Source: Nothopassalora personata (lineage: Eukaryota; Ascomycota; Dothideomycetes; Mycosphaerellales; Mycosphaerellaceae). Taken from it: a stretch of 64,000 nucleotides of DNA. Positions 55,483 through 64,000 of this stretch are shown piece by piece (position 1 is the stretch's first letter; the number at the start of each line of letters is the position of its first letter). The stretch spans positions 1,116,001 to 1,180,000 of the forward strand of contig CM066289.1 of the NCBI GenBank assembly GCA_033816765.1. Reading direction: 5' to 3'. The notes under the pieces are model-generated. The model did not search any database. It saw only the letters and a program-made list of their open reading frames with translations, and was not told where the DNA came from. A program made the position numbers and the translations under genes.

Positions 55483-58400
55483 GTATCGTATGACTTCGTC
55501 TCGTAGGAGCCTCGTAAGCTCTACGGCTATGCAAGTCTTCGTCGTCGGGATATATAAGCTTATTTTTAAGTAGTAATCGACTATTACTAGGATCGCATTA
55601 TACACGTAACCGGCTCGCGTACTTAGAGGTAGGTCCGTAATAAAATCTATAGTGATTTCCTACTACGGCCGCTCCGGTCTAGGAAGCGGTTATAGCCTAC
55701 TATAGGGTCGATAGCGTTTAGCCTTCAAACCCTAGTAGGTTCTATAGGCTTAGACGTATTACTTTACGTCCGTACTAAGTGAGTCCTACTAATAATTACG
55801 TCGTAATAGCTCTTTAGTCTTAGTCCTTCTAAAGTGACCCGCGAGGACGTCGTCGTAGTATATACGAATTAGATACGACCTAATTACGTAATCCCTAGAT
55901 ACTACGATCGCGTCTCCGTAGTACATAAGGTTATCCTTTATATACTGTCCCTTAGCGTCCCTCGCGCTTAGCGCCTACGCTAAGCATACGATATACTAGT
56001 CGTCTTACTACTACGCGATCTTTATTAAGAGTAGGATTAACTCACCCGTCGAGCTATAAGCTTAACCCTATATTACTATAGCGTACACTACAACTAGTAA
56101 CGACGGCTTGTCTTAATAGGGAAGGTTACCTCTCCGTACTGCTATTACCGCGCCTATGTCGCCCTACATTGCCTCGTAGGTAGTAAGTACGCGCTTTACC
56201 GTCGGCTCGCTTATCCCTTCTAGAGACTCCTTCTAGAAAGATAGCTTACTTTATAAGGTAGGCAGTAAGTTCGAAGTTTATTACGTTATAGCTACGTAGT
56301 TACTACGTCTCGAAGGCGCGTCGGCTAGGTTAGTCTTACCCGGCCGATGCTCTACTATAAAATTAAAAGACTATAGGAACGTAGTCTATCGAGCTTACCG
56401 CCCATTTAGCTACTTTACTATTATAAAGCCCTATAGGTTAGCGTAGTCGACTAGCACTCGCACCGTATACGTAGCGCCCTCTAAGTATAGCCTCTAATGC
56501 TTAAAAGCCTTAACTACTATAAGTAGCTCCTAATCGTACGTCTCGTAGTTGCACTCGGCTAGTATTATCTTACGTGAATAGAAGGCAATTAGATGCTACT
56601 TAGTCCTAAATAGCTAAGAGATAATGCCTATAATCGTAAAACCTAAGGCATCCGTCTTAACCCTCGTACGTAACGAAGGATCGAAGTGCCTTAGGATAGG
56701 TGCTCCGAGGAACCGAGCTTTTAGCCGTTAGAACGCTTACTCCTCGTAAGCGGACTACATAAGAGGCCCTTGCTTCTTACTATTCTTACATCCCTTTAGT
56801 AGGTCTATTAATGGCTTCGCAATCCTCGAGTACCCTTCGATAAAGCGCCTATAGAAGTTATAGAATCCTAGGAAGGATTGAACCTTATAAAAACTCGTAG
56901 GCGTAGGCTATTCCTCGATTACGGCTACCCTGCTCCTATCTATCGATACGCCTACGACGCTTACGATGAATCCTAGGAACTCGGCATTCTCCGAGAAGAA
57001 GCGACACTTCTTAGGGTTTACGAATAGAGTAAACTTCCGTAGCCTCGTAAGTACTTCGCGTACGGCTCGTACGTGTACCTTACGCGTCTCGCTATAGATA
57101 AGGATATTATCTAGGTAGACTACGTAAATGTTATTAACTAAGCCGGTTAGCGCCTTGTTAATATACCCTTAAAAGGTTACTAGTGCATTAGTTAACCCGA
57201 ACGGTATTACTAGGTACTCGTAGTGTCCGTATCGCGTGCGAAACGTAGTCTTCTACTCATCGCCTCGCTTAATAGGGATACGATAGTAGGCGTCCTTTAA
57301 ATCAATTATAGTAAAGAACCTAGAACCTAATAGCCTATCTAGCGTCTCGCTAATTAGGGGCAGGGGGTATCGGTTCTTTACTATAATCTCATTTAAGCCT
57401 CTATAGTCTACATAGAGCCTAAGAGTGCTATTCTTCTTTAGTACGAACAGGATAGGCGCACCCGCCTCGCTTACGGATCGCCTAATCCACTCCTTCTCTA
57501 TTACTTACGTAAGGTACCCCTTTAAGTCCTCTAACTTAGTTAAGGACTAGTGGTATAGCGGCTTAAAAGGGGGTTTCTTTCCTTTAACGAGATTAATCGT
57601 ATACTTAACCCCGTCGGGCATCTTACGCTTCGCCTACTTATTAGGTGCGTATACATCTCGGAAGTCTATAAATTCTTTAGGCTACGAGGGGCCCTCTCCT
57701 TCGGGTACTACTATAGTAATAGCCCGAATACTTATCGTATAAACCTACTTTAAGCTCTCGAGATCCTTAAGGAACTCGCGTGCGTTACGCTACTAGATCG
57801 TAGGCGTCTCTATACCGTAGTACTACTAGTCCTTATAATCGCTCTTTACGATCCGATTACGGTACCTCTAGGGTCTACCTAAAATTACTAATAGCCTACC
57901 TATAGGCACCGCGTAGTAGATAGCGTTACTTACGCGCTCTACTCCCGCGTTATTAGCGAGTCGTAGCCGAACCGTAAAGGCGCCGTAGCAATACCCTAGG
58001 TTATGCGTATACGACTCTAACTTCGGTAGCCTTACCCTATTAATAGGTTACATTTAATGTCGGAGTACATACTTATACGATACTAGGCTAAGATCCGTAC
58101 AGTTATCTAGGAGAAACGTAGCCTCGCGAAAGCCCTTACGAGTCTCGACTACGCCTCGTAAGTAACGCGCTAGACACGTATCTACTCGCCTTAAAGGGTC
58201 GACTTTAGGAAAACTCGGACTTAGGAGCGACCTACTTATAGTCCTCTACCTTTTCCCTAGTCGCTACGCTAGACACACATCTACTTACCTTAAAGGGTCG
58301 ACTTTAGGAAAACTCGGACTTAGGAGCGACCTACTTCTAGTCCTCTACCTTTTCCCTAGTCGCTACCCTTCTTAGTTAGAGCCTTCGTAGCGTCTACCCT
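55483..58400 (-). pseudogene. Element D pol, 5' part (protease to integrase), RIP-mutated
   Basis: Read leftwards, this is the mirror of C 17857-20690. The 99-bp duplication is at about 58375-58175, RT with [14 protein letters not shown] at about 57385-57340, and the YxDD box as YLDN at about 57125-57112. RNase H lies about 56700-56300 and the integrase from about 55900 to 55483, where E interrupts it. Confidence 0.83.
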
Positions 58401-59325
58401 ACGAACCGCTTACGCGTTACGGTCCTTCTATAGGTACCTATTCGGGCAATCCGTCTTAATATAACCCTTCTTATAGTATCTATAGTACTCCGCTTTAGTC
58501 CTATCGAAGGTTATAGACGATCCGCCGGCGTCCCGCTAGTAACTCGTACCCGGGTCGCGCGACGCCTAACTATACTTCTACTACTTCGAGCTACGATCGC
58601 TTCGCCCTTAGTCGCCCTTAGTCTCTCGCCTACGGCGACTATACTGCCTACGGTCGTACCCTCCGCTACTACGCTCCGTGCTTTTAATGCGCGAAGCTAG
58701 GATTACTAGTTCCTCTCTAGTTGTTAGGATGTTATAAAACTTAACGATTGCGGACCGTAGGCTAGGCGTAAGCTTAGCGAGCATATGCCGTACTCGTTAC
58801 GCCTCCGTATAGTCCCCTAACTAATCCTCTATAACATCTAGCTTAGTCGTAAACTAACGTACTATCTAGTTATCCTTCTATTTCACTACCTTATACTCTA
58901 ATATTACGTTAAGCATACGGTTTATAGGGTTACCGTATACGTCTCGATAGAACTCCTTAAAGTCCTAGTATATATACCCTTTAAGGTTAAGGACGCTATA
59001 GTTAGTGTACTATCGCTTACTTACCTCTCCGCTTAGGTACATAACCCTATATAGGACCTTTAACTCGTTCGTCGTATACGTGCCGCCTAAGAGGGTAAAG
59101 ATAAGAGAGAGCTCCCTTAGGAATACCCGTACTTTCTTAATCGAGTCCCCTCTAAAAGGCGTAGGTTCTTTAAGACGTAAACGTGTCGTATACGATGCGA
59201 CCGCGCCTCGAGCTACGATATTATCGTTAGTTACTATAGATAGAGGAGGGGGAGGGGGAGTAGGGGATAGTTCTCCGCCGGATTCGCCCTAAGGGTCCGC
59301 CGGCGACACGCTTACGTCCCGTAAG
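58390..59325 (-). pseudogene. Element D gag, RIP-mutated
   Basis: It mirrors C gag. The capsid part (VRVFLRELSLIFTLLGGTY) is read in reverse at about 59130-59075. The zinc-knuckle region lies at about 58500-58450 with Cys and His codons partly mutated (TAT/TAC). The leader 59330-59511 shows the site of F empty (ctaactgttta at about 59331-59341). Confidence 0.8.
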
Positions 59326-59511
59326 ATCTCTAACTGTTTAATCTCCCTCTATATCCCCTTCTCCTTAACCTCTGCCCGAAGGGCATCCCTCCTTACGACT
59401 AAGGCTATACGCCTCGCTTATTACTAGGCCCTAGGGCTTAGGGGAGCCGTAGGCGTAGCGCTGCTATCGTCGCGTTCGGACTCTATAGCGTGTATAGATT
59501 GTAACGAAGAG

Positions 59512-59719
59512 AAGAATTAGAACTATTAAGGGATATCGTAATGTATAGCACGCCTACGACCTACTAGTCGTAGATGAACTAATTCTTGCCTTTTGTTTAA
59601 GACGCATTACGCGTCGCAAGGTGTACGCATACGTGTCACGTGCGGCTTGGCAGCCGGTCGCGACCGCATGTTATATATAAGGCTACATGTAAGGGTTAGC
59701 TACTAGGCTGCCCCTTACA
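59512..59719 (-). repeat. Element D primer-binding site and 5' LTR (right)
   Basis: The LTR is 59524-59719; aagaattag (59512-59520) on the plus strand is the primer-binding site in reverse and complements 59579-59587 within the LTR. The right flank (taagc) belongs to a different element. Confidence 0.85.
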
Positions 59720-60640
59720 TAAGCCTTCTTTATAAACCTGTCTATAAAAGTGGTTCCTAAGTCTAATATACTTAGTTCTTTTATAGTTAGTATAATCTCT
59801 AACTAGCTTAATAGTAGACTAGTTGTCTATAAAGATCTTAAAGGCTTAAGCCTTATAGTTAGTTACTTTCTAGGTTTTATAGAGTAGATTTCTTAACTAT
59901 ATTACTTCCCTATAGTATTTAGTTAAGGCTATATACTCTACTTTAGTACTTAATAGCACTATCTCCTTCTATAGGTTAGACTTCTAGATAATAGGACCTC
60001 TAGCTATTTTAACTAGGAGTCCTAAGGTTAATCTACCTATTAGATCTCTAGAGAAATTAGAGTCTATATAGATCTCTAGCTTTAAGAATTATGTCTTTCT
60101 AAAGATTAGGCACTTATTAATTGTTCTTATTAAGATGTAGTATCTTAGGGGGAGCTAACAGTTAGGTTATAATCTAATAGCCTAAGGCATCTACAATAAC
60201 TTAGCTTATCGGAAGACACCTTCTCTCCCCTTTAGCTTAGATAGACATCTAACACAATTAATACATTAGTTCCTAATATATTGCTGCATGCCCTATGGCT
60301 ATTAGCTAGTTAAAGATTAATCTCTTACTCTACTCCGCTACTAACTACGTATCCTATAAGGTCTTAACTTTATAGGTTATAAGCCCGGGTTTGTGCAGGA
60401 GTAAGAGCAACCTATATTAGTACAGGTTACTTGTATCCCTTGCTATTATAGCAGAAAACATCTAGGAAGTAGAAGTCTACCCTATCTGTCCTATTAAGGA
60501 GCTTAGTTTAATACTAAGTAATAGGTAATCTAGAAAAGGACTCTATGCGGCTTACTATAAGCTAATACCTTAAAGACACTCTATAGGCAGAACTGCATCG
60601 AGATACTATTAAGAAGGACTTTAAGTAAGTCATTTAGAAC
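59720..60640 (-). pseudogene. Element L: 3' end of a Ty1/copia pol, truncated by D
   Basis: On the minus strand at about 59840-59725 the frame reads FIDN(stop)STIKLVRDYTNYKRTKYIRLRNHFYRQVYKEGL. That is the typical end of copia RNase H (D-N-x-S/A ... RTKHI-x-x-R-x-HF). Farther right more RT/RNase H-like sequence is present with stops. D's border cuts it just after this motif. CpG is scarce here, unlike to the left. No LTR of L was found. Confidence 0.65.
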
Positions 60641-60880
60641 TCTGCTAGGAGAGACAGACCTATGTCCTAGCTCCGAGACTACACCGCTCTTTCTTTACCC
60701 TACTAAGTAGGCCTTAGTATCTACACCTACAAACCTTACTATTCTACACTAAAAGCCTTAGTAGGACCTAAGCCACGACCTTAAAGCATATACACCTTGT
60801 TTTATTACATTCAATTTATTATAGATTTACACTAAGAGAAAGGAGAAGAGAAGGGAACTAAAATCCCAATTCTTAGGAGA
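60641..60880. other. Junction between copia remnants L and J
   Basis: No gene is visible. It probably includes the leader or LTR edge of J; no repeat of it is inside the window. Confidence 0.35.
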
Positions 60881-63800
60881 GACAATTAGAAGAGATGGTT
60901 TAACCTTTAGAGATACAAGATAGAGAGCTAGTTAGCATTCTTTACAATTGATGACTTGTTAGAAGTGTTATTTAACAACATTAAGGGCAAGAACCTAAAA
61001 CTCTAGGAAGAGACTAAGATTAAAGAGATTCTTAATATACTAACATAGACAAAACAAAATGCAGCTTGCTGCTTTAGTATCCTAAGTAGGATTACAGAAG
61101 AAGATGAATTTAAGCTTAAGGGCTCTTACGAATCTAGAAAAGCTACTAAGATATAGGTGCATCTCTAGAATAAGTATAGCTAGGTGTTACCAACCTATAT
61201 ATATAAGCTTATAAAACAGTTTATAAACTTTGAGATAAGTAAATAGTTCACTATTAGATCTATATAGGCACACCTAGTGTCTCTTAGAAGGAGGATTGCT
61301 AATATTAACCTAGAGGGCTAGTACTATAGGAAAGCTAATGTAAGAATAACCTAGCTTTTAAGCTTACTGCTACCTAACTACTATGTAGCTAGGGATACTA
61401 TTATAGCTTAGCTAAAGATAGATCATAAAAGGACCTTAAAGATCCTTAAGGCTTAAGAGGCTAGATTAAATCCCTCTAAGGCTAAGTATAGTATAGCAGC
61501 TACCTAGGTTAGGCCCTTAGGTTAGGTAAGATTACTTTCCTACCTTCTCTATAAGAAGGACCATCTTATTAAGGACTGCCCTAGTCTCTCTAAGGCAAAG
61601 AAGGTCCTTAGATCTTATTCCTAAGCACTATCCTCCTAGAATGCAACATATATTAAGAAGAGAAGATCTCTACTACTATCTTTAAGAAGAACACTAAGAG
61701 AGAAGTCCTCTATAGAGGAACTTAAGAAAATAGTAAAGAAACTTAGCTCTAACATGCTATTACTCTAGAAGAAACTTAGCTCTAACATGCTATTACTCTA
61801 GAAGAACTAGGCCTAGTCTCCTTCCTCTAAAATAAGGAAGACTAGGAAAGGTTTCTCTACCTAAGAGCTACCTCACTTATACAACTCATCCTAGAAGACA
61901 ATGTCTAATAATAATAAGTATAATAAAGTAGCTTACTTAACTATAGAAGTCTAAGGCAAGTTCCCCTTATTAGAGTAGTTACTTAATTCTTGTGCTTTAT
62001 CCTATATAACTAACTAGAACTGCCTCTTTAGATCTATAACTCCCTTAATAAAGAAGAAATAGATTAAAGTAGGAGGTAGGCATTTGTTAGCCACTTATAT
62101 TAGGACTATAGAGATGAGTAGGAGATCTAGTAGGAAAGTTGTTTTAGAAGATGTTCTACTTATACCTAAGCTAGGGGTAAACCTAGTTTCTTAGAACCAG
62201 TTTAGTAAGCAGTTTAGTGTTTAACCTCCTTCATTTTCTCTTATATCCCCCTCTAGCTAAACTGTTGTCTAGACAAGGCTTCTTAGGGGGGTTCTATTCA
62301 TTAATAAGATTTCTCCTCTACTATAAGAAAGGGCACATTACTTATTATATGCACTACTAATGGAGAATGCCTTTGTAACTACTAAATTAGAGACTGACCT
62401 AAAATAGTAGGAGCTTTAGTATAGAAGATTTGCACACTTTAGGAAGAACTTACTCTAGAATCTTTATAAGGTAATAGACTTAAAAGAACCTATTCCTGTT
62501 CCTAGGGATAGCTTCTACTAGTATAGAGTATATTTAATAGCAAAGATAAAGAAGTACAAAGGCAAAGTTACTAAGAGAAGACCTAAAAGACTTGCCCTTG
62601 TATCTATTAATATATATAGTCTACTGCTAACATTAAGGCTAGGGTTCAAATACTAGCTTAAGATTGTTAATAACTTCTCTAGAAAAAAGTAGACCTGTCC
62701 TCTTAAGAAAAGAGAAGATACTCTAGTTGCTCTCTAGAACTGGAAGATTAAGGTAGAGAGGAAATTATTAGCATAGTTAAAAGCAGTTAGGCTTAACAAT
62801 GTAAGGGAACTTATTATATTAGTTAAGTAGTAGGAGAAGGATTTGGGAATTAGGCTAGAGTATACTAAGGTATACAACTCGCTCTAAAATGGACTAGTTA
62901 AAAGGTCAATATAAACCTTAGAAGACTCTATAAGGGCAATGCTTAAAGAGGCTAAGATGCTAATTGAATTCTAGCCTAAAGCACTAGAAGCCTAAACCTA
63001 TATAAGGAACAAACAACTAAATAGTCTAGACTATAATAGGTTCAAGGTTTCACTAGATAAAGCCTTTAATAGCATTAAGCCAACTATTAACTATTTAAAG
63101 GTTTAGGGATGCAAAGCTATTGTCTATATAGACACAAGATCCTAGCCTTAATAGGCAAGAAGTAATAAACTAATAAATAGAGGTAAAGAAGCAGTGTTTA
63201 TTAGATACGTTAAAAACACAGCTAAGGCCTAGCTCTTTTAGGAACTAGACATAAAAGCTATTAAACAACACACACATGTAGACTTCTTTAAGGACCAACC
63301 TAGAGGTAATATAGATCTTAATGTTACAAAATTGAATCTATTAAGCAATACACTAGCTAGGAGACCCTTAGGGAGGCTAAGGAAGGACATATCCTTAGAG
63401 CAACCTATTTACTATTCAATCATTTAGTAGAGTAGCCTAGTAACAGCCTAGCTAAGAAAGCTGTTTATGCAACTTCCCTAGCCTCTAAAGAATGTAGGGG
63501 AATTTTAGAAAATCGATAAGCTAATTAAGATAAGTTTACTAGATCTCTAGGAAAAGAATGTTACTAGGACATAAGTGACTACTCTTAGATTATCCCTTAG
63601 TAAGAGGAGGGCTAACTATAATGTTAAGGGCTATAAATAGAAATAGAAAGCCCTAAGATCTATAGTCCCTATACCTAAACTAGCTACTAAAGTGGGAGAA
63701 GCAATAGACCTCTTAGAGAACCTTACTGCTTACTACTAAGCTTTCTTTACAGCTATGCAATTAGTAGATGATTTAGTACTATAGGATAGTGAATTCCTAG

Positions 63801-64000
63801 AAGAAGTTAAGGAGATAGCCTTTGCAGCAACCGTAGAAGTTATTGCATACAAGCAAGAGATCCTAATTCTAAAGTCCTATAAGGATGCTATAAATAATAA
63901 GAAATAGGGACACCTTTAGAAGGAAGCAATCTAGAAGGAGCTAGATGCCCTATAGAGTAACAATACCTAGGAGAATGCTGTTCTACTAAAAGGAGCAAAC
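60881..64000 (+). pseudogene. Element J: Ty1/copia gag-pol, RIP-mutated, runs off the window
   Basis: Plus strand. Gag at about 60890-61900 (FFTIDDLLEVLFNNIKGKN near 60940; knuckle-like YKKDHLIKDCP at about 61550-61585). A protease-like stretch lies near 61970-62230. Integrase about 62330-63200 with VYNSLQNGLVKRSIQTLED in the corrected frame (stops at Gln), near 62870-62930, and the YLKVWGCKAIVYI block near 63090-63130. The start of reverse transcriptase (HLQKEAIQKELDALQSNNT with stops) at about 63910-63975. A 33-bp tandem duplication lies at about 61737-61803. Sequence is AT-rich and CpG-poor, with CpA less depleted than elsewhere. Confidence 0.78.

Larger units (their letters stand above)
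47527..59719 (-). mobile_element. Element D: RIP-mutated chromovirus, sister of C, carrying copia element E
   Basis: The LTRs are 47527-47722 (3') and 59524-59719 (5'), 196 bp each, homologous to C's. Without E the length is about 6.7 kb, equal to C without its insertions. Gag-pol is on the minus strand, the antisense ORF on the plus strand. Flanks cctcc (left) and taagc (right) do not match, so there is no TSD. D provides the unbroken version of every site interrupted in C, and C the unbroken version of the site of E. Confidence 0.9.

Noticed and set aside
59005..59292. Plus-strand 95-aa ORF
   Set aside because: It is the antisense shadow of D gag and has the same peptide as the shadow at 16884-17096 in C. 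RIP removes few codons on this strand.

Overview
The window looks like a heterochromatic, gene-free stretch of a filamentous ascomycete (Pezizomycotina-type) genome. The basis is its content of nested Ty3/gypsy chromoviruses and Ty1/copia elements, most of them saturated with C-to-T changes at CpA (seen as TpA on both strands, with TAG/TAA where CAG, TGG or CAA are expected). That is the footprint of repeat-induced point mutation (RIP). CpG is largely kept in most of the window. I see no ordinary host gene, rRNA or CRISPR array.

Layout, left to right. (1) 1-2881 and 10835-~14930: an old minus-strand chromovirus, here called B, split inside its integrase by element A. (2) 2882-10834: A, a plus-strand chromovirus with 435-bp LTRs and a 5-bp target-site duplication (TSD). 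A is itself interrupted by a 784-bp unmutated SINE-like element, S1. (3) 15234-31144: C, a plus-strand chromovirus with 195-bp LTRs and TSD cctac. C carries three later insertions: F (15623-16841, a small TRIM-like LTR element), G (21503-28713, an intact, unmutated minus-strand chromovirus with apparently identical LTRs) and S2 (29795-30553, second copy of the SINE-like element). (4) 31145-37000: K, a decayed plus-strand gypsy element. (5) 37780-40640: M, a decayed coding stretch I do not recognise. (6) 40691-47526: H, a plus-strand relative of A and G with a cut-off 3' LTR. (7) 47527-59719: D, a minus-strand sister of C, interrupted by the copia element E (49987-55476). (8) 59720-64000: remnants of two copia elements, L (minus) and J (plus), in CpG-poor DNA.

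Pairs of sister elements give natural empty sites: C versus D, and A versus H. The insertions of E, F, G, S1 and S2 can therefore be proved inside the window, to within the few bases left ambiguous by their TSDs. Features of most interest: an HDV-like self-cleaving ribozyme fold that begins on the first base of both S copies; an antisense gene with a Zn2Cys6-type cysteine cluster and a coiled coil between pol and the 3' LTR of G, H and (divergent) A; a tRNA-like unit at the same place in A and H; a -1 frameshift signal (GGGAAAA plus a stem) kept in G, A and H, with the same heptamer in C; and short complementarity between LTR and primer-binding site in all LTR families checked, pointing to Tf1-type self-priming.

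Only G still encodes apparently complete proteins: gag (764 aa), pol (1190 aa, protease to chromodomain) and the antisense protein (186 aa). Everything else is relic. The S elements, F and G are nearly free of RIP, so they arrived after RIP had acted on their hosts.
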